14,221 nucleotides of DNA. Origin: an uncultured Clostridia bacterium. GTDB lineage: Bacteria > Bacillota > Clostridia > Christensenellales > Borkfalkiaceae. The translations under genes and the position numbers were made by a program. Under the pieces are notes generated by a model. That model made no database searches, had not been told where the DNA came from, and worked only from the letters and a program-made list of their open reading frames with translations. Location of the stretch: positions 1 through 14,221 of the forward strand of contig CALVXL010000045.1 of NCBI GenBank assembly GCA_944369635.1. Reading direction: 5' to 3'. Shown one piece after another: positions 6,100 to 12,585 of the stretch. How positions within the stretch are numbered: position 1 is the first letter of the stretch; every line of letters starts with the position of its first letter.

Positions 6100-8078
6100 A
6101 TCTCTTCAACCTCCGACATGATTTGTTTCGACGCAAATCCTTTCAGATCCATCGCACCCGAAGGACAGGTGACGGTACAAGCGCCGCAGCCCTGGCAGAC
6201 CGCAGGATTGACGTAAGCCACTCTCCTTGTTTCCGTTTTGCCGCCGCCGAGGCGGAACTCTTTATCGATGTAAGTGATCGCACCGTACGCGCAGACGTTC
6301 GCGCACTGCGAACAACCGTTACACATACTTTCGTCGGACTGCGCCACGCAAGGATTGGTCTTCAAAGAATCCTTTACCAAAAGTCCTATGACTTTCGCCG
6401 CACATGCGCTCGCCTGGGATACCGTTTCGGGAATGTCTTTCGGGCCCTGGCACACACCTGCAAGGTAAACACCCGCCGTCGGGCTTTCCACAGGTTTCAG
6501 CTTGGGATGCGCTTCCGTAAGGAAATTGTTGGTATCGATGCTGGCCGTCAAAAGCGTAGCGATCTTTCTGACCGACGGTTCGGGTTCGATAGCCGTAGCC
6601 AGCACTACGAGGTCGGACGGAATGGTTACCTGTTCGTTTTCAATGAGGTTGCTCCCCTGCACCATCAGCTTGCCGTTCTGGTTATACACTTTTCCGACCA
6701 TGCCTTTGATATAGTCCACACCGTATTGCTCGCAGGCGCGGCGGTAAAATTCATCGTAGTTTTTACCGGGGCAACGCACGTCGATGTAGAAGACATGCAC
6801 TTCGGTGTCGGGATATTTTTCACGGATCAGCATCGCGTGCTTTGCCGTGTACATACAGCAGATTTTGGAGCAATAAGGCTTGCCGCAGTCGGTCAGATCG
6901 CGCGAGCCAACGCATTGTATGAAGGTGATGACTTTCGGATGCGTATTATCAGACGGACGGAGCAGCACGCCGTTGGTGGGGCCTGCCGCATTCATCAGCC
7001 TTTCGAGCTCGAGCGAAGTGATGACGTCCTTATTTTCGCTATAACCGTATTCGTTGAATTTATCGATGTTGATGGGACGGAATCCCGTGGCCACAACGAT
7101 AGCGCCGTACTCGCGTTCGATGATCTTATCCGTCATCGTGTAATCGATGGCACCGACGCCGCACTTTTTCTGGCAGAGTCCGCACTTGCCCGATTTTAAC
7201 TTCAGGCACTGTTCGGGATCGATAACCGCCACGTTCGGGATTGCCTGAGCAAACGGTATGTAAATCGCGGGGCGGTTGTTGAGGTTCATGTTGAACTCGT
7301 TCAGTCCTTTCTTTGAAGGACAATTGTCCATACAGATCTTACATCCCGTACATTTCGTTTCATCTACGAAACGGGCTTTTCTTCTGATCTTTACTTTGAA
7401 ATTGCCGACAAAACCTTTCACGTCTTCCACTTCCGAATACGTGAGGATATCGATCTTATCGCTCTGCGCGCAATCGACCATCTTCGGGGTGAGAATGCAC
7501 GCCGCGCAGTCGAGCGTCGGGAAGGTTTTGTCAAGTTGCGCCATACGCCCGCCGATCGTAGGATTCTTTTCGACGATATCGACTTCAAATCCCGCTTCCG
7601 CGATGTCGAGAGCCGCCTGTATACCCGCAATTCCGCCGCCGATTACCAGCGCGCGCTTCGTAACGGGGCTTTCCCCTGCCGTCAGCGGAGCGTTCAGCTT
7701 GACTTTTGCAATCGCCGTACGAACGAGGATGATTGCTTTTTCCGTAGCCTCTTCTCTGTCTTTATGAATCCAGGAACAATGTTCTCTGATATTTGCAATT
7801 TCCACCATATAGGGGTTGAGGCCTTCGGCTTCCGCCGCTTTGCGGAACGTTGCCTCATGCATACGAGGCGAACACGAACCGACTACGACTCCCGTAAGAT
7901 GATATTCTTTAATCGCGTTACGCAAAAGCTGCTGGCCGTTTTCGGAACACATATACTGGTAATTTGCCGAAAATACAACGCCCGGCTCGCTTTTGATTGC
8001 TTCCGACACGCGTTCCACATCCACCGTGGCCGCAATGTTACTGCCGCACCAACAAATAAATACTCCGATTCTTTGCAT
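6087..8078 (-). CDS. hdrA: HdrA flavoprotein, candidate electron-bifurcating subunit
   Basis: This 663-residue protein is full-length HdrA. The N-terminal domain has cysteines 9, 11, 44, 69 and 101, the last in the HCSWIHKDREEAT motif. The FAD domain starts at GGGIAGIQAAL (147-157) with IGGRMAQLDKTFPTLDC following, and C191, C194 and C203 lie in the HdrA-specific cluster region. Inserted ferredoxin motifs occur at CTGCKICMDNCP (243-254) and about 291-306. Two C-terminal ferredoxin motifs follow, CNGCSQCANVC (586-596) and CQGCGACTVTCP (628-639). In methanogens HdrA holds the bifurcating FAD and passes low-potential electrons to ferredoxin. It begins 15 bp after hdrC, behind AAAGGAA, and overlaps flxD. 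No fused MvhD domain and no selenocysteine site is seen. Bifurcation here is inferred from family and context. Confidence 0.92.
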   Translation of the reverse strand: MQRIGVFICWCGSNIAATVDVERVSEAIKSEPGVVFSANYQYMCSENGQQLLRNAIKEYHLTGVVVGSCSPRMHEATFRKAAEAEGLNPYMVEIANIREHCSWIHKDREEATEKAIILVRTAIAKVKLNAPLTAGESPVTKRALVIGGGIAGIQAALDIAEAGFEVDIVEKNPTIGGRMAQLDKTFPTLDCAACILTPKMVDCAQSDKIDILTYSEVEDVKGFVGNFKVKIRRKARFVDETKCTGCKICMDNCPSKKGLNEFNMNLNNRPAIYIPFAQAIPNVAVIDPEQCLKLKSGKCGLCQKKCGVGAIDYTMTDKIIEREYGAIVVATGFRPINIDKFNEYGYSENKDVITSLELERLMNAAGPTNGVLLRPSDNTHPKVITFIQCVGSRDLTDCGKPYCSKICCMYTAKHAMLIREKYPDTEVHVFYIDVRCPGKNYDEFYRRACEQYGVDYIKGMVGKVYNQNGKLMVQGSNLIENEQVTIPSDLVVLATAIEPEPSVRKIATLLTASIDTNNFLTEAHPKLKPVESPTAGVYLAGVCQGPKDIPETVSQASACAAKVIGLLVKDSLKTNPCVAQSDESMCNGCSQCANVCAYGAITYIDKEFRLGGGKTETRRVAYVNPAVCQGCGACTVTCPSGAMDLKGFASKQIMSEVEEICRK

Positions 8079-8093
8079 TTTTTCCGATTTCCT

Positions 8094-8480
8094 TTATTTA
8101 TTATACTTTCTGTATGCCGATACCAAAAGTTGCTGCGGAATAAATTCGTCTACGATAGGCGGTATATCTTCCGCTTTTATGCCGTTTCCGCCGATGGCGC
8201 GTTTCACCGTATCCCGCACGGCTTCCACCACGCCGGCAGGCGCGACGCCTCGCGGACAACGCTCCACGCATTCCATGCAGGATAAACAGTTCCATATCGC
8301 TTTGGAAGCGAGAAGCTTTTCGATCTTCCCCTTTTCCAGATACATCACGAACTGATGAGGTTTGATGTCCATATCTTTATAGGCAGGGCAACGTCCGGAA
8401 CATTTGCCGCACTTCATACATTTTTTCGGATCGGTGCCGCTCAGCCGCGTTATATTTTCGATTTGATTTTGCTTAGTCAT
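8094..8480 (-). CDS. hdrC: HdrC iron-sulfur subunit
   Basis: This 128-residue protein has two four-cysteine ferredoxin motifs, CMKCGKCSGRCP (21-32) and CLSCMECVERCP (65-76), followed by a helical C-terminus. Its length and layout match the small HdrC subunit that links the HdrA flavin to the catalytic HdrB. Its start overlaps the hdrB stop by 8 nt (ATGACTAA). It has no membrane-spanning segment, so this is the soluble HdrABC type, not the membrane HdrDE type. Confidence 0.9.
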   Translation of the reverse strand: MTKQNQIENITRLSGTDPKKCMKCGKCSGRCPAYKDMDIKPHQFVMYLEKGKIEKLLASKAIWNCLSCMECVERCPRGVAPAGVVEAVRDTVKRAIGGNGIKAEDIPPIVDEFIPQQLLVSAYRKYNK

Positions 8481-9255
8481 TCTTTACCCCCAAAGCTTCC
8501 GCCAAAAGTTCGGTAAAATATACGACGGGCAATGCGTTATCGGAATTTTTCTGCAAATTATACAAGCAGAGCGGGCAGGCCGTCACGATTTCTTCCGCAC
8601 CCTTTTCCTTTGCGCTTTCTAAAATCATATTGCAACGCCTTTTCGTCAGATCCTTATTTTTCAGCGAAACGTAAGCGCCGCAACATTCGTTTCTGAACGG
8701 ATACGCGACGGGTGTTCCGCCGATCGCGCGGATAAATTCTTCGATCACCGTCGGATTTTCCGGATTGTCAAAAGCCATTACTTTATTCGGGCGCAACAGC
8801 AGACAACCGTAATAGGCGCCGACCTTACGATTAAGCGGTTTAACGACCTTTTTCGCAATGTTGTCGAAACCGACGATGTTTTTGAGCATTTCAATATAAT
8901 GAACAACTTTGGTTTCACCGCTATAAGGTGTTTCGAGTTTCAAATAATTATTCGCGCGCGCGCGAATATCGGCGTCGTTTGCCATATCGTCGTTTGTCCG
9001 TTTGATGACGTTATGACAAGCCGAACAAAGCGTGAGCAATTTTCCGCCGTGTGCCTTTGCATAATCGAGTGCGCGGACGGCGGAAAGCTTGGTTGCGATC
9101 TCGTCTCTCGCCATAGGATAAACGGCGCCGCAACACTGCCAATTTTCGATTTCTTCCATTTCGACGCCGAGCGCGGCGGCGGAAGCCCTTGCATAGCGGT
9201 CGAGCTCCTTTGCCTTCGTCTTCAGCGTACAACCGGGATAATAACAGATTTTCAT
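8473..9255 (-). CDS. hdrB: HdrB, cysteine-rich CCG-domain subunit
   Basis: This 260-residue protein carries two complete CCG domains. The first uses C9, C41-C42-G and C77-x2-C80; the second uses C151, C191-C192-G and C227-P-L-C230. In methanogen HdrB each such motif binds a noncubane [4Fe-4S] cluster that splits the CoM-S-S-CoB disulfide, so both sites look intact here. Bacteria of this kind generally lack these coenzymes, so the natural partner must differ. Candidates are an unknown disulfide, a protein disulfide (DsrC in sulfate reducers; none is encoded here), or direct transfer to the FrdB-like subunit of the same operon. It begins 24 bp after fumC, behind AGGA. Family assignment is secure; the acceptor is open. 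Confidence 0.92.
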   Translation of the reverse strand: MKICYYPGCTLKTKAKELDRYARASAAALGVEMEEIENWQCCGAVYPMARDEIATKLSAVRALDYAKAHGGKLLTLCSACHNVIKRTNDDMANDADIRARANNYLKLETPYSGETKVVHYIEMLKNIVGFDNIAKKVVKPLNRKVGAYYGCLLLRPNKVMAFDNPENPTVIEEFIRAIGGTPVAYPFRNECCGAYVSLKNKDLTKRRCNMILESAKEKGAEEIVTACPLCLYNLQKNSDNALPVVYFTELLAEALGVKND

Positions 9256-9279
9256 TTTATTTCCTACCGATTTTGCTTA

Positions 9280-10662
9280 TCATTCTTTTCCGTGAGGATA
9301 TGCCATTTCTTCGGGCTTGAAAACCTCGTCGAAACGTTCTGCAGTCAAAAAGCCCAAAGAAACGCAAGCTTCTTTCAGACTTATGTTTTCTTTATAAGCG
9401 AGTTTTGCCGTCTTCGCAGCGTTTTCATAACCGATATACGGGTTAAGTGCGGTAACCAACATCAAAGAATTATGCAGATTGTGCGCCATCTTTTTCCTGT
9501 TTGCTTTGATCCCGCGCACGCAGTTCTTTTCAAAACTCGTAATACCGTCGGCAAGAAGCCTTACCGATTGCAAAAAATTATAGATGATGACGGGCATAAA
9601 CACATTGAGTTCAAAATTGCCCTGCGAAGCGCCCATGCCGACAGCAACGTCATTTCCGATAACCTGCACGGCAACCATCGTCATCGCCTCGCACTGCGTG
9701 GGATTGACTTTCCCCGGCATGATGGAAGAGCCGGGCTCGTTTTCCGGAATAAAGATTTCGCCGAGACCGTCGCGTGGTCCGGACGCCAGCCAGCGGATGT
9801 CGTTTGCAATCTTCATCAGGTTGCAGGCAAGCGCCTTCAGAGCCCCGTGCGCAAATACGATTTCGTCCTTTGAAGAAAGTTCGTGAAATTTATTTTCCGC
9901 ATCGGTAAAATTCAGCCCCGTAAGAGCGCTGATCTGCTTTGCGGTCTCTTTTCCGAATCCTTTCGGGGAATTGAGTCCGGTACCTACTGCAGTACCGCCG
10001 ATCGCAAGCTGACTGAGCCCTGTCATTGCGAGCGCAATATGCACTTTATTACGCTCAATCATATTTCTCCAGCCGGAAATTTCCTGAGAAAACGCAATGG
10101 GAACAGCGTCCTGCAAATGCGTTCTGCCGCTCTTGATCACTCCCTCGTTTTCTTTTTCGAGACGCTTGAAGGTTTCGATAAGCTTATCCATCGCGGGAAG
10201 CAGATGCTCCGTAATGGCAATTGCCGCCGCAACGTGCATGGCTGTCGGGAAAGTATCATTGGAACTTTGGCTCTTATTGATATCGTCATTGGGGTGAAGC
10301 AACTTTTTCCCGCACATTTCATTACCGCGATTGGCAATGACTTCGTTGGCATTCATATTGGACTGCGTACCGCTGCCCGTCTGCCATACCACCAACGGGA
10401 AATTATCGTTCAATTTTCCTTCGATAACCTCGTCACTCGCAGCACAGATGACCTTCATCTTTTCTTCAGAAAGATTGCCCATATTGTAATTCGCAATGGC
10501 TGCGGCTTTTTTCAGAATGCCGAAAGCGTGAATGATCTCGTGCGGCATAGTTTCGGTGCCGATTTTGAAATTTTCAAAGCTTCTTTCGGTTTGCGCGCCC
10601 CAGTATTTGTCTGCGGGAACTTTCATTTCGCCCATGGTATCTTTTTCAATACGATATTCCAT
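9280..10662 (-). CDS. fumC: Class II fumarate hydratase
   Basis: This 460-residue protein is a full-length oxygen-stable class II fumarase, catalysing malate to fumarate plus water and back. Signature segments are TGSGTQSNMN (95-104), SQSSND (131-136), GRTHLQDAVP (179-188, with catalytic H182) and the mobile-loop motif GSSIMPGKVNP (311-321). Aspartase and argininosuccinate lyase share the fold, but the HLQDA and SSND contexts favour fumarase. It is the first gene of the redox operon, behind a GAGAGGTGA ribosome binding site, so it probably supplies fumarate to the reductase encoded by the last genes. Anaerobes often use the iron-sulfur class I enzyme; the class II form here is notable but not rare. 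Confidence 0.93.
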   Translation of the reverse strand: MEYRIEKDTMGEMKVPADKYWGAQTERSFENFKIGTETMPHEIIHAFGILKKAAAIANYNMGNLSEEKMKVICAASDEVIEGKLNDNFPLVVWQTGSGTQSNMNANEVIANRGNEMCGKKLLHPNDDINKSQSSNDTFPTAMHVAAAIAITEHLLPAMDKLIETFKRLEKENEGVIKSGRTHLQDAVPIAFSQEISGWRNMIERNKVHIALAMTGLSQLAIGGTAVGTGLNSPKGFGKETAKQISALTGLNFTDAENKFHELSSKDEIVFAHGALKALACNLMKIANDIRWLASGPRDGLGEIFIPENEPGSSIMPGKVNPTQCEAMTMVAVQVIGNDVAVGMGASQGNFELNVFMPVIIYNFLQSVRLLADGITSFEKNCVRGIKANRKKMAHNLHNSLMLVTALNPYIGYENAAKTAKLAYKENISLKEACVSLGFLTAERFDEVFKPEEMAYPHGKE

Positions 10663-10720
10663 TTCTTCACCTCTCCGTTTTTACGCTACGTAAGCGGCGT
10701 AATTTTCTCGCTCCGAAATT

Positions 10721-10740
10721 ATCGATAAACTTTTATCGAT
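10721..10740. promoter_or_regulatory. Perfect palindrome at operon transcription start
   Basis: ATCGATAAA and TTTATCGAT flank a 2-bp centre, giving a 20-bp operator-like inverted repeat. It lies about 10 bp downstream of the -10 box of the operon promoter, at roughly +4 to +23, where a bound repressor would block transcription. The regulator is unknown. As RNA the loop would be too small for a good hairpin without opening the stem. Confidence 0.55.
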
Positions 10741-10749
10741 TGCTTTAAA

Positions 10750-10778
10750 ATTATAGCAATTTTTTTCACGATTAACAA
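10750..10778 (-). promoter_or_regulatory. Promoter of the fumC-hdr-flx-frd operon
   Basis: On the minus strand TTGTTA (10773-10778) and TATAAT (10750-10755) are 17 bp apart. Transcription should start near 10743, giving a leader of about 80 nt before fumC. The leader contains the palindrome at 10721-10740 and a second short inverted repeat (TTACGC/GCGTAA, 10681-10702). No other good promoter is seen inside the operon, where gaps are 24 bp or less. Confidence 0.7.
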
Positions 10779-10787
10779 GCGTTTGCA
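10774..10787 (-). promoter_or_regulatory. cre-like (CcpA/LacI-type) operator over the -35 box
   Basis: The minus strand reads TGCAAACGCTTGTT, centred on CG. It fits the catabolite-responsive element consensus TGNAANCGNWNNCW except for T in place of the C near the end. The core CAAACGCTTG is palindromic with one mismatch, as expected for a LacI-family operator. It overlaps the -35 box, a position suited to repression. This is pattern matching only. Confidence 0.35.
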
Positions 10788-10848
10788 CGCGCTTTTTTTA
10801 AAATTTTTCTTTAAATTTCGATTTTTTTCGACACCATGAAAACAGTTA

Positions 10849-10868
10849 CAATAATTTGAAAATTATTG
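10849..10868. repeat. AT-rich palindrome upstream of the operon promoter
   Basis: CAATAATTTGAAAATTATTG has 9-bp arms around a GA centre. It lies about 70 bp upstream of the operon -35 box and downstream of the HD-domain gene. It could be a Fur/PerR-like or other regulator site. It lacks the GC content and T tract of a terminator. Confidence 0.3.
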
Positions 10869-10948
10869 ACATTTTTTCAAAGCTTTCCGCGGTGAAAACC
10901 TTTCTTTACCGATTAAATCGCAAGCAATCGGAAGAAACCTCAAAAAAG

Positions 10949-11536
10949 TTACCCGCCTCTTTTTTCATCGATATAAGTCGCTTCCAGATCGGAAACGTGC
11001 ATAAGCAGAGCGAGCGGATATTTGCAATAGGCTTCGCTGATCGAACCGTCTCCTCCTTTGACACGGGAATCGAATCCGCCCATATGCCAGTTAATCGCCA
11101 TCGCCTCTTCTCTGGTCAGTTTCAGAAAACTGTGAACGATATACACGGATTTTTCGCCGTGTCCGTAAGGAAGCAATTCTTCCCTTACGAAGCATGGTTT
11201 TCTCACCCATTCTCCGTTTTCCTTTACGTTTCGGAAGTCTTTTTTATAAAAATCTATTTTACAAAGATCGTGCAAAAGCCCGCAAATCGCCACGCTTTCG
11301 TGAGAAACAATCTTTTCCCATTCTTCACCGAATTCATTGCGAACATTTTTTAAAAGTCTTTTGTAAGTATTCACACTGTGTTCGCAAAGACCGCCTTCGT
11401 AAGCGCAATGATATCTGGTACTCGCAGGCGCAACAAAAAAATCCGATTTTAACAGATAATTTTTTAATTCCTCTGCGCCCTGCCGCGTTATATAACGATC
11501 GTAAATTTCAAAAAACTGTTTTTTAAAATCATTCAT
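10949..11536 (-). CDS. HD-domain metal-dependent hydrolase
   Basis: This 195-residue protein carries the HD-superfamily metal-binding pattern: H53 in GGLCEHS, H89-D90 in LLHDLCK, H126 in YGHGEKS, H151 in NWHMGG and D183 in MHVSDLEA. Such proteins are phosphohydrolases acting on nucleotides, cyclic nucleotides or RNA; the layout resembles the HD part of the YhaM-type 3'-5' exoribonucleases but lacks their N-terminal OB-fold domain. The substrate cannot be told. The gene has its own promoter (11572-11600) and a modest AGGAC ribosome binding site. Its stop lies 287 bp from fumC, with the operon promoter in between, so it is probably not part of the redox operon, although no strong terminator separates them. 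Confidence 0.82.
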   Translation of the reverse strand: MNDFKKQFFEIYDRYITRQGAEELKNYLLKSDFFVAPASTRYHCAYEGGLCEHSVNTYKRLLKNVRNEFGEEWEKIVSHESVAICGLLHDLCKIDFYKKDFRNVKENGEWVRKPCFVREELLPYGHGEKSVYIVHSFLKLTREEAMAINWHMGGFDSRVKGGDGSISEAYCKYPLALLMHVSDLEATYIDEKRGG

Positions 11537-11571
11537 TTATCTGCCCGTCCTTTTTTGACTATATATTATGG

Positions 11572-11600
11572 ATTATAACCGAAATATAACGGCAAGTCAA
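11572..11600 (-). promoter_or_regulatory. Promoter of the HD-domain hydrolase gene
   Basis: TTGACT (11595-11600) and TATAAT (11572-11577) on the minus strand are separated by 17 bp. The start codon at 11534-11536 follows about 30 nt after the expected transcription start. The rest of 11601-11720 shows no gene or clear signal on either strand. Confidence 0.75.
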
Positions 11601-11720
11601 GCGGCAAAAAATGAATCATTGACGCAACCGCCCCGCTTATACTTTTTTACGAAAATGAAAAAGCGATTTTACAACTATTCCTTACTAAATTTGTTTGCAA
11701 TCGGCATAGGTTTCCTGCAC

Positions 11721-11747
11721 AAAAAAAGAGCGGTCTTTCGACCGCTC
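11721..11747 (-). terminator. Rho-independent terminator, distal of a tandem pair
   Basis: On the minus strand GAGCGGTC and GACCGCTC pair perfectly around a 4-nt loop (11728-11747), followed by seven T (11721-11727). It lies about 90 nt beyond the stop of the small peptide gene and would end its transcript before the HD-domain gene promoter. Confidence 0.85.
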
Positions 11748-11780
11748 CGGAAATTCAACTTTTGTTTTCTTTTCATTAAG

Positions 11781-11807
11781 AAAAAAATGTCGGCGACCAC
11801 CGGTCGC
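11781..11807 (-). terminator. Terminator-like hairpin, proximal of a tandem pair
   Basis: GCGACC (11793-11798) and GGTCGC (11802-11807) pair around a 3-nt loop. On the minus strand a T7 run (11781-11787) follows after about 5 nt, a bit far for an efficient terminator unless the CG at the base also pairs around a bulge. Confidence 0.5.
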
Positions 11808-11809
11808 AC

Positions 11810-11825
11810 GCGAGAATTCACTCGC
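11810..11825. repeat. Short hairpin after the small peptide gene
   Basis: GCGAG (11810-11814) and CTCGC (11821-11825) form a 5-bp inverted repeat with a 6-nt loop, 12 bp downstream of the small gene's stop codon on the minus strand and directly before the tandem terminators. It may add 3'-end structure to the short transcript. Confidence 0.35.
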
Positions 11826-11837
11826 ATTAATTTAAAC

Positions 11838-11933
11838 TTATTTGTTTAAATTACTCAACATCATACCCCAGACAAAAACGTCGATGTTGTCCAGATCAAA
11901 AATGCTGTGATGTCTTCTTGCTTCCTTTTTCAT
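11838..11933 (-). CDS. Small 31-residue peptide, unknown function
   Basis: This short frame encodes 31 residues beginning MKKEARRHHSIFDLD and ending GMMLSNLNK. I do not recognise it. It has all the marks of a real gene: AAGGAG exactly 7 nt before the ATG, a promoter with both boxes matching consensus (12029-12057), a leader of about 90 nt, and terminators downstream (11721-11807), giving a transcript of about 300 nt. The N-terminus is basic (KKEARRHH), the middle acidic (DLDNID), and the C-terminal part hydrophobic (VFVWGMML), so it could touch a membrane or a protein partner. There is no signal peptide, no cysteine and no peptide-maturation gene nearby. It may instead mark a dual-function small RNA. 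Existence as a gene is likely; function is open. Confidence 0.6.
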   Translation of the reverse strand: MKKEARRHHSIFDLDNIDVFVWGMMLSNLNK

Positions 11934-11940
11934 AATACCA

Positions 11941-11962
11941 CTCCTTCGACGCACTCCGCGTC
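11941..11962 (-). promoter_or_regulatory. Ribosome binding site and leader hairpin of the small peptide gene
   Basis: AAGGAG at 11941-11946 lies 7 nt before the ATG. Directly upstream, GACGC and GCGTC (11948-11962) form a 5-bp hairpin whose loop on the minus strand reads GGAGT, a second ribosome-binding-like sequence. The hairpin could modulate access to the true site. Confidence 0.45.
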
Positions 11963-12028
11963 ATTTTAAGTCTACCATTTTCCCTCAACCATAACTTAAT
12001 CAAAGTTCTCTTCCTTGATTTCGCCTAC

Positions 12029-12057
12029 ATTATATCCCTATCGTTGCAACTTGTCAA
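12029..12057 (-). promoter_or_regulatory. Full-consensus promoter of the small peptide gene
   Basis: On the minus strand TTGACA (12052-12057) and TATAAT (12029-12034) are separated by 17 bp, a perfect sigma-A match. Transcription should begin near 12022. Confidence 0.85.
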
Positions 12058-12257
12058 ATGTTTTAACAAAAATTTTCAAAAAAATTTTAATAATTAACAA
12101 ACTTAACTTATTTTGTTATTTATTTTCAATTTTATGCAATATTTTGTTATCTCTTTTCGCGCTACAATTACATTATATTTTCGAAACATTAAATTTGTTA
12201 AAAATTTTCACAAAAAGCAAACTATTTTTATACAACCGATTTTTCATTCGATAGCGA
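12058..12257. other. AT-rich gene-free stretch
   Basis: About 200 bp of very AT-rich DNA lie between the small gene's promoter and the tRNA terminator. The motif AAAAATTTTCA recurs near 12067 and 12200. Open frames here are low-complexity and have no ribosome binding site. Part of it may act as an upstream element for the strong promoter at 12029-12057. I see no gene in it. Confidence 0.5.
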
Positions 12258-12302
12258 TAAAAAAACGGCTTTCCGCGAATATCAAGCGAAAAGCCGTTTT
12301 TT
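12258..12302. terminator. Bidirectional terminator after tRNA-Pro
   Basis: AAACGGCTTT and AAAGCCGTTT form a long stem around a partly paired 17-nt loop, with A and T runs on both sides. On the minus strand it follows the tRNA 3' end at once and ends in seven T, so it should define the precursor 3' end. It would also stop plus-strand transcripts. Confidence 0.85.
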
Positions 12303-12378
12303 GGTCGGAGTGAAAAGATTTGAACTTTCGACCTCTTGAACCCCATTCAAGCGCGCTACCAAACTGCGCTACACCCCG
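12302..12378 (-). tRNA. tRNA-Pro (GGG anticodon)
   Basis: A full cloverleaf of 77 nt including an encoded CCA. The acceptor stem pairs CGGGGTG with CACTCCG, with one G-T wobble. The anticodon stem CTTGA/TCAAG carries the loop ATGGGGT, which places GGG at the anticodon, reading CCC and CCU. The T stem GAAAG/CTTTT encloses TTCAAAT. The C1-G72 pair with A73 fits the known bacterial proline tRNA identity elements. It has its own promoter and terminator and no other tRNA beside it. Confidence 0.95.
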
Positions 12379-12391
12379 TTCAGCATTACAT

Positions 12392-12420
12392 ATTATATCT
12401 GCTTCTAATCTTTTTGTCAA
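12392..12420 (-). promoter_or_regulatory. Promoter of tRNA-Pro
   Basis: TTGACA (12415-12420) and TATAAT (12392-12397) on the minus strand are 17 bp apart, a perfect consensus match. The tRNA 5' end at 12378 lies 13 nt past the -10 box, leaving a very short 5' leader for RNase P to remove. Confidence 0.85.
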
Positions 12421-12528
12421 CTTATATTCGACGTTTTTTTCGGGAAATTTTTATTTTTATAAATCGCGGTTTATCTTACAGCCATTTTCATACCACAGCA
12501 TTTTTTCTTTGCAAATTCCGTCGATTTC

Positions 12529-12557
12529 TTTACTTTCGGGCAATAACATTATATAAT
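12529..12557 (+). promoter_or_regulatory. Promoter of the acetyltransferase gene
   Basis: TTTACT (12529-12534) and TATAAT (12552-12557) are 17 bp apart on the plus strand. The gene's ATG follows about 28 nt after the -10 box, behind AAAGG. Confidence 0.55.
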
Positions 12558-12585
12558 AGTATAAAAATGAAAGGCGTACACAATC

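Noticed and set aside
5979..7199. Plus-strand open frame of 406 codons
   Set aside because: It lies antisense to hdrA, whose cluster and flavin motifs are unmistakable. It is rich in Arg, His and Phe and has no recognisable domain, a typical shadow frame.
9883..10728. Plus-strand open frame of 281 codons
   Set aside because: It is antisense to fumC, whose signature motifs are complete, and would run into the operon promoter region.
10761..10778. Rex-type NADH-sensing operator at the operon promoter
   Set aside because: Only one half (TTGTTAA) fits the Rex consensus; the second half (GAAAAAA) does not match TTAACAA.
10945..10975. Terminator at the end of the HD-domain gene
   Set aside because: AAAAAAG and CTTTTTT could pair across the stop codon, but the stem is only A-T plus one G-C and no T tract follows, so it was not called.
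11568..11849. Plus-strand frame of 93 codons
   Set aside because: It crosses two terminator hairpins and a minus-strand promoter, has low complexity and no ribosome binding site.
12015..12254. Plus-strand frame of 79 codons in AT-rich DNA
   Set aside because: Low-complexity Phe/Leu/Ile/Lys sequence across a strong minus-strand promoter; no ribosome binding site.
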